Shown here in pieces: positions 22,289 to 31,239 of a stretch of DNA of 64,000 bases (the first letter of the stretch is position 1; each line of letters begins with the position of its first letter). Both the position numbers and the translations under genes were made by a program. This DNA comes from Tanypteryx hageni (taxonomy: Eukaryota; Arthropoda; Insecta; Odonata; Petaluridae): contig CM054116.1 of assembly GCA_028673005.1 (NCBI GenBank), positions 17,989,840 to 18,053,839 of the forward strand, written 5' to 3'. Under the pieces are notes generated by a model. The model saw nothing but the letters and a program-made list of their open reading frames with translations. It made no database searches and had not been told where the DNA came from.

Positions 22289-23590
22289 GTTGGTTCTGTG
22301 TACATAAAAGTTGTCCTCATGGGATTAAAGAGGATGTTTCTTGATTTAATTTCTTTGAACGACCAATGCGCAGATACAATTACAAACGAACTCTTGAAAT
22401 GCCTTGACTCGTATGGTATGACTGAAGTATATTTTCAGAAGACTCTTGTCTGCTTTGCATCCGATGGCACGAGTGTGCTGGGCAAAACATCAGTGTGGGT
22501 AGGCAACTACAAGATAAACTGAAACAATCAGGTATAATAATCTGGCGTTGTTTGAACCACCGGTTAGAATTAGCTGCTAATGATATCATTGAGGACATGA
22601 AAGCTATTAATCATTTTAAAAGTTTCATTGATACAATATATGCCCTTTACAATCAATCTCCAAAAATTCGAACGAATTGAAGACAATAGCTTCCTGCTTA
22701 AGTCTCCAGTTGAGAAAAATTGGGCGAGTCTGGGAGATTCGATGGATTTCAAGCAGCTTTCGAACAGTTAAATCAGTTTAGACTGGATATCCCGTTATTT
22801 CGTCATTTTAAAGCTGCTGCTAATGATACCGGGAGAACAAGTAACGAACGAAAGAGGTTCACGGGTCTATCCCAGCGCATTGAGACTGTCAAATTCCTGA
22901 AGGACCTAAGCCTAATGTGTAATGTTCTGGAAGAATTGGCAAATCTATCTTCACAAATGCATGAGCGGTTCAGCACAATAAACAGAGCCGATAAGCTGAT
23001 ACGACGAACGATTCGGATTACTGCAACTTTAAAAAACAAACTTGGAGAGAAGGAAAGAGTTGCGTCCGACAATATGAGTTACCAAGGAATCGGCTTGACA
23101 CAACAAATGAATCGTCAGTATACATCGATTGCAGTTTATAACAAGCATTGTAGTTAACCTGGAATCGCGTTGCTTTGCTACAACTCCATCACATCGAAAG
23201 TCAGGAGATTATGGCACTGAATTAGAAAAATACCAAGAGATGATAAAAGATTTTGAGGTTCTGAATCCAGAAACATGGCCGGAAAATATAGATTGTGAAA
23301 CGGAAAGGGACGTTCGATATGGGGAAGAAAGAATTAAAAATATTTGCATGCGCTTCCGCCTCGAGAACAGCCGTTCGATATTGAACAGTTTTCGAGATTT
23401 TCTCGACGGAGGAGGGCGAAATATTCCACAACATTTCGCTCAACCGACAAATGCAATGAAAACGATACCATGTAGTTCCAGCGAATGCGAAAGAAGGTTT
23501 AGTGCGATGAACCTCATCATATCCAAACTTCTATCGAAACTTTTGCTGACAAACGCATCATCGCTCATGTCCATTCAAATAAATTGACCT

Positions 23591-24337
23591 CCACATGTAT
23601 CGTGGAATGCAGTTCCGTACGTAAAATCATGGTTGGTGCACCATCGTTCTGCCGAAGACAAGAAGTCGCGACACTTAAAAAATGATGTCACTTCTAATAG
23701 AGAAAAAAAGAACTTTGGAAATTATTTTAAGAATTTTAAATACAATCATTTAAGATAATAAAGCTATAATTTTTTATTATTCAATGGTGTATATTTTCCT
23801 TGTAATAATTTTCCGAACCTGCGTCACGCTCAAAGGTGTTTTTATTGGCTGGCTAGCAAGCCTATCAGAGTTCGGAACATCGTTGTAAATATTAGTGGTT
23901 ATTGTCCATTAAAGTAAGCAAATCTTTGCTCAAGTTAAAGAGCAAGATTCAAGGAAAGATGTGCTTTTTTTAATTAAAAGAGCAACTAAGTTAAGAAGAC
24001 ATGTGAACGTAAGCTCAGTGTACTTATAATATATTTCCTTGTTAAAAAACGGAGATTTTTAAAAATCAACTAAGCAAAACGAAATAAAAATTTACTTGCA
24101 ATCTTTGATATTTAATATTGTATATAGATAATTATTTATATAATAGATAGATTGTTATAAAGCAGTTAGGTATTGAAGATTTTGTGGTTATAAAGTAGTA
24201 ATGCCTTAGTTATTTTGCGTCATTTTGACGGATCTTAAAGTATACATAAAAATTTAAGCGCCCTGGTACTTTTCTTCTTAGGACTACACCCCTGATAAAG
24301 AGCTTAATAGATTACACGCCATTAGGCAGAAAATTCT
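23591..24337. other. Probable 3' untranslated part of the outer hAT
   Basis: AT-rich sequence without coding frames between the outer hAT stop and the 425-bp repeat. It ends near a candidate hAT terminal repeat at 24268-24294. Confidence 0.35.
24268..24294 (-). repeat. Candidate right terminal repeat of the outer (KIAA1586-like) hAT
   Basis: Read on the minus strand from 24294, the sequence is CAGGGGTGTAGTCCTAAG. CAGGGGTG is a common hAT terminus. I could not find the matching left terminus near 17.5-19.3 kb, so this is a suggestion only. Confidence 0.3.
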
Positions 24338-24762
24338 ACAATTAGAAGAGAAGAAACATTTATCTAATTGTTTAAATTTAAATAATTTTTACCGCCAAAA
24401 TAACAATTTTATGGATAAATTGAAATATTTTTTCGTTTACATTGGCTAACTTCTAAATAATTTAAAAACAAATTATAATATCAAAATTTTATTATCCCTA
24501 TTTCGGTTTTTTACAAATGTTTACACCACCGTCTCAAGACCTTTTATCTGATATGCAGTTTGTAGGCTGAATTCATTTTTTAAGGCCTCTCGGTGCTGTT
24601 ACAATTCCTATTTAATATATAGGTAAAAAAATTTAACTGTGTCTTATAAATATGAGTGGGCATTAATGGGTTAATTTGTTATATTTTTTGTAGAATTTGT
24701 CTTGTTTTTTACCACTTGTTGTGTGTTAAACCCTGGTTAGACCCAGTCGACCAAGGGGACCA
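24338..24762. repeat. 425-bp dispersed repeat, copy 2, ending at the array boundary
   Basis: Nearly identical to 4365-4789. Its right end (GGGGACCAAC at 24762) is followed within a few bases by array-unit sequence starting with GATACATAC at 24767. The array boundary therefore falls exactly at the truncated edge of this repeat. Confidence 0.85.
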
Positions 24763-24766
24763 ACTT

Positions 24767-25080
24767 GATACATACTCTCCATAGAGCAGCCTTTAAAAGT
24801 GTACGATAAGTTAACCAAGGAGTATGCTGAGTAAGCAACGGTAGACGGAAAGCTCGAATATTTTCACCATCATGCTTAAAGTCATAAGTCGGTGAAGATG
24901 TCCAGCATTTGCTCAAGATTTAATATTTAAATTCACTAATCATACTTTGTGGCCTTTCATCTACCCTTACACAATCCAATATCAAAATGTTCACTAACTT
25001 CTGAAGCGACATCATAGATCTCAAGTTGATCATCAACTTCATCAATTCCTGGATCCAATTTCGTTTTTATTTAAATAATG
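24767..25080 (-). pseudogene. hAT (ZMYM1-like) TTF-finger fragment, U1
   Basis: Minus-strand remains of the TTF-type finger region, broken by frame shifts and cut at the array boundary. The recognisable core is the Y-D-F-K-H-D-G-E-N block and the T-P-W-L segment seen intact in the inverted copy. The rest of the gene is absent because the 425-bp repeat replaces it. Confidence 0.65.
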
Positions 25081-25852
25081 CGTAATATATATAGAGTTTT
25101 ATTGCTGTTATTGAGAAAATATTTATATACGAAATTCATTTTCATTACTTCCATTGGCTACAAAACGTAACATGGAGCTCGTAAAAATATACAAATAAGG
25201 ATGTGTACTATGGCAAAGCAAATAAAATTAAATACAACACAAAACATAATGAAATGGTATATTTTTAATTCATTTGTTTATTAAACCAAATAAGAAAAAC
25301 GCCTTAAAATTAACCTACCTTCTTATTGAAGTTAACTAGAGTTAATATTTTTCCAACAGATAAATATTAGGTTAAATAGATTTATGAGTAAAAACTCTAT
25401 CAAGCAAATCTTTAAAATAGCGATTCCCTCTAAGATACCGCTTTTCTTATCCCTATAGACCTGCTCCTACAGGATATTTATTTGTGTAAAATAACCGTGC
25501 ACATTTTCAAAATTCAACTGAAGACAGGCCAACCTATTTAGAAAATATAATATGCTATCTGAAATTATCCGGGGTTGCTCGGGTTTTTAAGTCAAGATAG
25601 ACAATTGTGAGGAAGATTTGAGAATAAAATCAAGTAATGAAACCAAATTAATTTAAATTGTAATGCTTGATGTTACGCAATATTTCATGTCTTCCCATAT
25701 TTTGCCCAAATAAATAAATTTTCTCGCATCCTTTATCGGCGACTAACTTAGTTAGTAGTTAACTAACTTTGTATCTTTTATCAAATAATCATGATAAACA
25801 ATCGATGGAATAACTTTTAAAAGATAGTTATTTCACTCGAATGGATTTCCAG
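25081..25852. other. No gene recognised (U1)
   Basis: AT-rich spacer upstream of the hAT finger region, present in all units (35121-35912, 45755-46546, and inverted at 55937-56700). Small indels distinguish U1 from the others (for example near 25370-25430). No conserved frame. Confidence 0.4.
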
Positions 25853-26113
25853 TTGAAGAAACTGCATCATATTATGTGTTCATGAATATCAAAAAAATTT
25901 AAACCTTGGGCAGGAATTGCACGTTCTAGGGAAGCAACCGGTGGAAACACGTTTGAAGATATAGTCAAATTTAGCTTAACAATACCCATCCCATGCAAAG
26001 GCTGATTCTGTGGGTTTAATTTGTCACGTGAATATTTTATAGTGAAACCTATGAAACAAAACGTGTTCCCGGACTTTGAAATCGATTTGGCGATAAATGA
26101 TTTGTTTGTATAA
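25853..26113 (+). pseudogene. Broken copy of the 86-codon open segment, U1
   Basis: Same sequence as the open segment on the minus strand at 55676-55936, but with a frameshift in the Cys-rich start (TGTGTTCATG region) and a TGA where the inverted copy has GGA (PCKG-stop-FCGFN). The remaining residues are unchanged. Confidence 0.6.
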
Positions 26114-26213
26114 CATGGAAAGTGTTGTTATAATAAAATAAGCAAAAAATGACTAAATTGATGCATACAAATGTTCAGTTGAAGAGAAGCAAAAAGGACA
26201 TATAGGTATTTAA

Positions 26214-26456
26214 ATGAGGAAGAAGTTGACGATTATATTTTGGTCGAAATTAAAAAATTGTTATAGAAGTTTTCTTATTGTACCTTCTTGGATATGTTTT
26301 AATTCCTTAATTTCATATGTAAATGAAGAAACAAATTTCGCTGTCAATTATAGGGAACGAATACATATATTCCTAACAAATAAAAGTATTGCAGGAGATG
26401 GAAATCGGCGATTTCATGGGAATCCGTTGATAGTAGCCGAGATCGTATTTAATTGA
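26214..26456 (+). CDS. 80-aa open frame of unknown function, U1
   Basis: Begins with ATG (MRKKLTIIFWSKLKNCYRSF) and ends IVAEIVFN. It has a basic N-terminus followed by a hydrophobic stretch (FLIVPSWICF), perhaps a weak signal or membrane anchor. The predicted protein is identical in all four units, although neighbouring DNA differs. An overlapping frame reads AKRTYRYLNEEEVDDYILVE then IKKLL and a stop, which also looks exon-like. I do not recognise either product and cannot say which, if any, is translated. Confidence 0.35.
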   Translation: MRKKLTIIFWSKLKNCYRSFLIVPSWICFNSLISYVNEETNFAVNYRERIHIFLTNKSIAGDGNRRFHGNPLIVAEIVFN

Positions 26457-26591
26457 GAAGATATATTTGAAACACTAATTGACTAATTTTTCTCCGAATT
26501 AATTATTTTAACGTAAACTATACTTAAAATGCAATTTGAAAATAACGATTCAAATATGACGCCATAAATTCCCATTAAAAGCACTAAATCA

Positions 26592-26777
26592 ATGCAGTCG
26601 AAATATATACGATATCAGTTCCCATTTCCCATGGAGTGGACAAAAGCAAATACAATCAAACTAATTGAATTTTATGAAAAATATTCAGTTTTATCGGATG
26701 ATACCTCTAGCGAACATAAACAAGCAAATTATCGCATTGCAGCGCTAAGCGAAATCGGGTCATTAGTATTTAGCTAA
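26592..26777 (+). CDS. MADF-like (Adf-1/Myb-SANT type) domain fragment, U1
   Basis: From the ATG at 26631 the frame reads MEWTKANTIKLIEFYEKYSV, continues through LSDDTSSEHKQANYRIAALS, and ends EIGSLVFS. The pattern W-x(5)-T-I-x-L-I-E-x-Y-x(3)-x-V-L ... R-x-x-A-L-x-E-I matches the first two helices of MADF DNA-binding domains, found in arthropod transcription factors and in transposon-associated proteins. A Ser replaces the usual Trp after the V-L. The frame stops before the third helix, so it is a partial domain or a single exon. In U1 an upstream ATG at 26592 extends the frame. Confidence 0.45.
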   Translation: MQSKYIRYQFPFPMEWTKANTIKLIEFYEKYSVLSDDTSSEHKQANYRIAALSEIGSLVFS

Positions 26778-27204
26778 AATCGGTCGATTATCCGTAATTT
26801 CGAAATATTTGCTTTAATATTTGATAAATGTAAAAACGTACTGGAATAAACGTTGTAGCAAATTTAATTTTGTACGAAGTTCGTTTAAAACATTTCCCCA
26901 TATAATGCATCGTTTAAGAGATATGTTTATGACATATTTTTTTGTCTTACCCCACCACTCCACCTACCGGCGACTATTGTAAACACATTACACTTACGTC
27001 TTATGAACGCTGCTTTTTATTTTTTTAACTGTTGGAGCTTTGTGGCTATAGCCAAATATTAGAAGGCGATGGTTTGAGTTTATTTCTTTTCTTTGTCAAG
27101 TCTTTAAATCCGTCTCGCAGTTCCTTGAAATATTTATTATCATTTAACCTATTTGGAATTTGTTAGAAATATTACTGGCATAGAGAAGGTCATGTGGTGG
27201 CCAC
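26778..27204. other. No gene recognised (U1)
   Basis: Spacer between the MADF-like frame and the ~115-bp repeats, shared by all forward units. No recognisable feature. Confidence 0.35.
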
Positions 27205-27860
27205 ATTAGATTTTTAAATGTGTAACGGAAATTAATAATGGTAAATAACCCATTTCAATTTACACAATTTTCCTTTGTTTGATAACACATGTTCATGCCT
27301 TATGGAATTGCGAATGATTTGTGTTTTTTATTAAATATGTAATGGATATCAATAATGGCCAATAACCCTTTTCAATGCACATATATATAATTTTCCTTTC
27401 TGATTGCATGCACATATATCTTATGGAAGTGAGAATTCACAAGGAAAGTGGTTTTCAATGGTAAAGTCATAACTTGGGGTGGTTGGAAATGAAGGATTAG
27501 AAGAAAAAATCACGAGAAAACGCCGGGAATCGAACTCGAGCCTCCGACTAGCCGCTGAGGCGTGCAAATCGCACACCATGAAGCCCTCATTCAACACGTC
27601 CTAGGAGAGTACAGATCCTGAACGTAGAAGCGTACTGCAAGGCAGTCACTTAAGACATCAACAGAACTGAAATATTTCACAGCGAGTGAAAAACCGAAGT
27701 GAGAATAACGTTTGAATATTTATAAAAAATGTAATGGATATTAATAATGGTCAAGAAGCCATTTTAATTTACATAATTTTCCTTTCTGCTTGGATGTACA
27801 TATGTCTTATGGAAGTGAGAATGTTTGTATTTTTAAATGAATATGTAATGGATATTTTGA
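27205..27860. repeat. Diverged ~115-bp tandem repeats, U1
   Basis: Copies start at the motif AAAT(G/A)TGTAA(C/T)GGA(A/T)AT near 27216, 27331, 27724 and 27838. If the SINE is removed the spacing is about 113-121 bp. Each contains AATAATGG...CAATTT and TTTCCTTT...CTTATGGAA. U2 and U3 have one repeat fewer (37,741-37,995 and 48,375-48,629). Confidence 0.8.
27437..27695 (-). mobile_element. tRNA-related SINE insertion private to U1
   Basis: The 259-bp insert is bracketed by 11-bp direct duplications, GAAGTGAGAAT, at 27426-27436 and 27696-27706. On the minus strand it carries a canonical B-box-like GTTCGATTCCC (complement near 27525-27535) within a tRNA-like segment. About 140 bp of unrelated head lies upstream. 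U2, U3 and Ui lack it. It therefore inserted after U1 separated from the lineage leading to U2, U3 and Ui. The internal position of the tRNA-like part is unusual. Confidence 0.82.
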
Positions 27861-28708
27861 ATTTCATCAGCTACATAATATTTGTTTTTTCCATAGCGAA
27901 TTCCCGTTTTGTACGTTCATTATGTAGATGTGTTCTTTTAATTGTAAAAATCGTTTAAGTGCTAATAAACTGATATATTAATTTCAGCTGTTTTTATTAT
28001 CTGCCATTAATCCTTTTTACTTGGTATATTACTTTGTCCATTAAAGTTGAAATCTAGAATAATATTCCTTATGACATCAAATAATTTTACAATGCGACAA
28101 ATAGGAAAATTTTCAATCCCGCGGAATTAATTTAATGCCGGGCAATAATACTCTCTCTTTGTTTCTCGTGAATTGCATTGTTAGGGACGCTCGGTTGTCT
28201 AGGAAACGGCTACTGCGATAGAACGTTATGGGACTAAGGCGTAAATCATTCGCTTCTCTCAGAATGGAACCAAATATCAAGGTAATAGAAAAAAAATAAA
28301 GTTCATAATAGTTATCGTTTTGTAGCTTAGTAGCTGACGACATTGTTCCAGTCTCGTATGATTTTTTTCGGAAGGAGCTGGAGAAAGTTGGATTGCATAG
28401 GTCAAGCTTTTTTTTTACAGAGATGTGGGTTTAAGAGGTAAACGTTTTAGGTTGTCGGTTTTATTTGACATAAAATACGCCATAAAATGCAATTCGTTTG
28501 TAAGTGGTGCACACGGATGAAAGGTAAGCGTAAAGCAAAGCAGCGGTGAAATCGAGAGACGTGACCTATCATTTGCATGGAGTGCACTAATTGATATCAG
28601 CGGATCTCGGGGGTATACCGTTTTATTTTCACCGCGTGGGGGAGATTTTTAGTCATGTTCGAACGTCCTTAGCAGAAAACTATCGCAAAAATAATCGCTG
28701 CGAGCATA

Positions 28709-28927
28709 ATGGTAATTTTCGAAGACCGGTGGCGCAATTATGAAGCCTGCATAAGAATTTTCGTAGCACAGTCAGGAGATGAAACTAACATTGTGGCAGG
28801 GTCTAATGTCATTCACTCCCGATCCCATTTCAATACAAGGAGCAAGTATTCTCGTGCGAGTTTATCTAGTACTTATGTCTTTACCGAATCGATGCTTAAG
28901 CAAGTCAGGAAAGTGTATCACAAATAG
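28709..28927 (+). other. 72-codon open segment of unknown function, U1
   Basis: Starts with ATG (MVIFEDRWRNYEACIRIFVA) and ends KQVRKVYHK. It is present with few changes at 49320-49538 and on the minus strand at 63579-63797. In U2 the ATG is lost (ATAACGG near 38686). An overlapping frame (MKLTLWQGLMSF...) is also open. No recognisable domain. Confidence 0.25.
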
Positions 28928-29740
28928 GCGCGTCTCGTTCGATATAGTGTTTGAAACTAAACGATACGATTTGAACGAACGCACGGCATAGAACTGCAAA
29001 ACACCACGATCCTATTTTATCTCTCCGTCGACTAAAAATCCCTTCACTTCCTGACTTGGTGCATTAATAAACACATTACGTAATTTTATTTAGTACATAC
29101 TGCAAAACGATACAGAAGAAATGATTCCAGGTAAATATTCAATTTTTATTTACTCAGGTATTTATTTTCTAATCAGTTTTAATCAACCAAACAATCGACA
29201 ATTATTTTAAACGTACCTACCTCACATCAGATCATTAGTTGTAATATTTACGTTTCCGTTCTTTCTTCATCTTAGATAACCCATTTCCATCTGCTTACTT
29301 AATCATTCATGCACGCGTAAGGAATTAAATGTATTTATGTAGCTACATATAGCAGATTTACTTTCGTAACCAACTCGTTTGTTTACGTTGACAACTATTA
29401 GGCAGCTCTGCATGAATTTCTCTAACTTCAGAGCGAATTACAAATTATTTGTTTTCCGATAACGGCCACTCCTACCATAAAAATGTATACGGAACGAAAT
29501 ACTGTACTAGTTCTACAGGTTCTGTTTGAAAACTTTTTTGATATGACCAATACTTTACGAGATATGACGGAGAGCTCATTTTTTGTCACCAGTAAAGTGG
29601 TGCCCCTGATTGACTTCCGAGATTCATTTATGTGTTTTTCATGTTCACTCATTCTTGATCTCATTCTAAATCTTAGATCACCATAACTCCGTTTATGTTA
29701 TCATGATAGTCACGATGTACCACTCTTATTTTTCCCACAG
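28928..29740. other. Spacer without recognised gene (U1)
   Basis: AT-rich DNA shared by all units. A short frame at 29483-29686 (MYTERNTVLVLQVLFENFFD) is conserved among copies only as well as the surrounding DNA. No motif. Confidence 0.3.
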
Positions 29741-30041
29741 GGCGCCCTCTACAACATCAAATCCAAGACCATCATTGTTTTATTGACGCTTCTCCGTATT
29801 TTCATAACGATTGAGATAATCAAAATTTTGAAAGTATCCCTTATCACTTATATATTGCTGGATGCTTTATTTAACGACAAAATTATCGAAATTATCAACA
29901 GTGTATTTTTCAAATTAAAAAAATATATTTGCTTTATTTATCGACTGGGGATGAGGAAAATTTCAAATTTTTATCGAAAGTTAGAAAACAGTATTTGGGC
30001 GACGTGGGATGGCTTCCTGATAACAAACTTCATAGAAACAC
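29741..30041 (+). other. Predicted internal exon 1 of an unknown spliced frame, U1
   Basis: Bounded by a strong acceptor (TTTTTCCCACAG|GGCGCC) and a consensus donor (ACAC|GTAAGT). The frame is open for all 100 codons (GALYNIKSKTIIVLLTLLRI at the start, GFLITNFIET at the end). With the next predicted exon (from 30196) it reads through as ET-H-EIPLEMWEYVQSLLLEGK and stops after His. A hydrophobic segment (IIVLLTLLRIFI) could be a membrane span. Equivalent exons: 39719-40019, 50352-50652, and minus 62464-62764. No family recognised. Confidence 0.4.
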
Positions 30042-30239
30042 GTAAGTATTGCAGAATACTTTAATCAGTAATGGTGGGATAGCCCTCGAAATTATTTTCC
30101 ACTTTATATTTAAGTACTTTAGTAACCGGCGTTGCTCGAGAATATGGTTAATTAATCGCGGTTAATACATGTGATTTCATTTATTTTACTTTTAGATGAA
30201 ATTCCACTGGAAATGTGGGAGTACGTCCAGTCTCTACTC

Positions 30240-30330
30240 CTAGAAGGGAAACATTAAGGGGTTGGTACCCTCCGCCGAGAATTTGGCTCTGAACCCGATG
30301 TATAAACCCTGCCAAGATGATGGAGAGAAC
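30240..30330 (-). other. Inverted paralogue of the YIGFRA segment, U1
   Basis: On the minus strand this reads WQGLYIGFRAKFSAEGTNPL. At the DNA level TACATCGG(G)TTCAGAGC, then GAGGGTA(C/G)CAA, matches the plus-strand segment at 30556-30605. The two face each other across the GC-rich palindrome, so the whole 30240-30610 region is an imperfect inverted repeat with a precise core. Confidence 0.6.
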
Positions 30331-30334
30331 GACG

Positions 30335-30428
30335 ACGTCGCACTGGATGCGGCTTCCGGTGCCGCCTGCGTAGGCCGGCACGTGCCTTCCAACGCAGGCG
30401 GCGCCCAAAGCCGCATCCAGTGCGACGT
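30335..30428. other. GC-rich 94-nt near-palindrome centred on CACGTG, U1
   Basis: Arms 30335-30371 and 30392-30428 are reverse complements except for a 6-nt internal bulge (TCCGGT opposite GCCCAA). They share ACGTCGCACTGGATGCGGCT and GCCGCCTGCGT. The 20-nt centre contains GGCACGTGCC, itself a perfect palindrome. The block is strikingly GC-rich in an AT-rich unit. As DNA it could extrude a cruciform; as RNA it would form a long stem. Confidence 0.93.
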
Positions 30429-30645
30429 ATCGATCCCTGAAGAAGATCTTTGGGATCGAAACTTCGGATTGCCATGCGCCATCATACGCAGCAGCTTCCG
30501 GCAGCAGCACCCAGCGCTACGCTGGCGATAGCTTCGCCGTAAACGATAACAACACCTTTTACATCGGTTTCAGAGCTCAAGGACCGGACTACATCTTCGA
30601 GGGTAGCAAGGCGTGCTCCGATGCAACCATCCGGATAATTCAAAT
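30374..30645 (+). other. GC3-rich exon-like open segment (YIGFRA), U1
   Basis: Open from the stop at 30371-30373 to a donor-like GTGAGT at 30646. Its second half has codon usage unlike the surroundings (GDSFAVNDNNTFYIGFRAQG, then PDYIFEGSKACSDATIRIIQ), with many C-ending codons, as expected for a genuine exon. A diverged, inverted copy of the core lies 250 bp upstream. Copies: 40351-40622, 50984-51255, and minus 61862-62133. I do not recognise the family; it is not a clear match to DM9 or farnesoic-acid O-methyltransferase domains. Confidence 0.4.
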
Positions 30646-31038
30646 GTGAGTTCGAAATATCAAAATTTTAAAGATGAGAAAAGAGTTGCAGTGAAATTCT
30701 CGATTGAGAATTAAATGGAATAAAATGGAACAAAGGAGGGGGAAAAGTAAATGAACAGAAAACTCTATTTATTTTACAATCGGTACGAGTTGGAATGTCG
30801 ATATCACCGTGGTGAAATATTTTTCGATAAAAAAATTCAATAGAACGTCTTCGAGAAAAAAATGTCCTTCTCACTTTAACCTTTCTCGATGTTTAGTTCC
30901 GAAATTGCGAGGTGCCCTTTTCGAAATAAATCACCATAAAATTGTCGCTCGCCGATATAATTTTCGTAGCGATAGATGTAAACAAAATATGTGATATTAT
31001 GACTGGGATTTTCTAGAAATTTTTCTTTGAATATATAA
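30646..31038. other. No gene recognised; site of the 692-bp difference (U1)
   Basis: Spacer after the exon-like segment. At about 30945 U1 runs directly from AAATCACCATA to AAATTGTCGCTCGC, where U2, U3 and Ui carry 692 bp containing IK-motif segments A and B. Confidence 0.5.
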
Positions 31039-31125
31039 AATGTTATTATATAGACCGCGGACGACTTTGTGGGAAATGTTGCTCTTTATCCGAATAAATG
31101 TTTTGATAAATAACTTACAGAACAT
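31039..31125 (-). other. IK-motif segment C, U1
   Basis: Minus-strand ATG-led segment MFCKLFIKTFIRIKSNISHK, preceded by TATTTTTCTCTC. It is a diverged paralogue of segments A and B found in the other units: same Cys at position 3, I-K at 7-8, and F-I-R-I at 10-13. The similarity includes the pyrimidine-rich leader. It fades after about 29 codons, so this copy looks truncated. Confidence 0.5.
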
Positions 31126-31239
31126 ATCGTATAGGAGCCAGGGAGAGAAAAATACGGTAGCAAATTGTTGCTTGACGGAAGAAACGAGTACACGATTATT
31201 TAATTTGGAAGTTATAATTGATGGATGCAGTTGAAAATC

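Larger units (their letters stand above)
19271..23590 (+). pseudogene. KIAA1586-like hAT transposase, split by a nested hAT
   Basis: The left exonic part (19310-19520) gives SSPFSGYKDLIRLQIRNELD, then LHSRYSVTEIIKHIASELKK and ERKISVIIDDSMTL. This is the start of the RNase H-like fold with its first acidic residues. The frame is then interrupted by a complete hAT inserted at 19535-22288. Right of it the gene resumes: SVYIKVVLMGLKRMFLDLIS, CFASDGTSVLGK (second acidic block), WRCLNHRLELAANDIIEDM, and a long helical insertion domain (22720-23157). It ends with the C-terminal dimerisation part CSSSECERRFSAMN. Even with the insertion removed, a one-base frameshift and further shifts remain. The family name is by resemblance to KIAA1586/ZBED-type domesticated hATs. 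Confidence 0.8.

Noticed and set aside
17741..24302. 8-bp target duplication ATAAAGAG flanking the outer hAT (17743-17750 and 24295-24302)
   Set aside because: The left copy is not followed by a CAGGGG-type terminus; a chance match is likely in AT-rich DNA.
30240..30510. Arg/Ala-rich proteins on both strands across the GC-rich palindrome
   Set aside because: The palindrome gives mirror-image translations on both strands, so open frames there are expected by composition.
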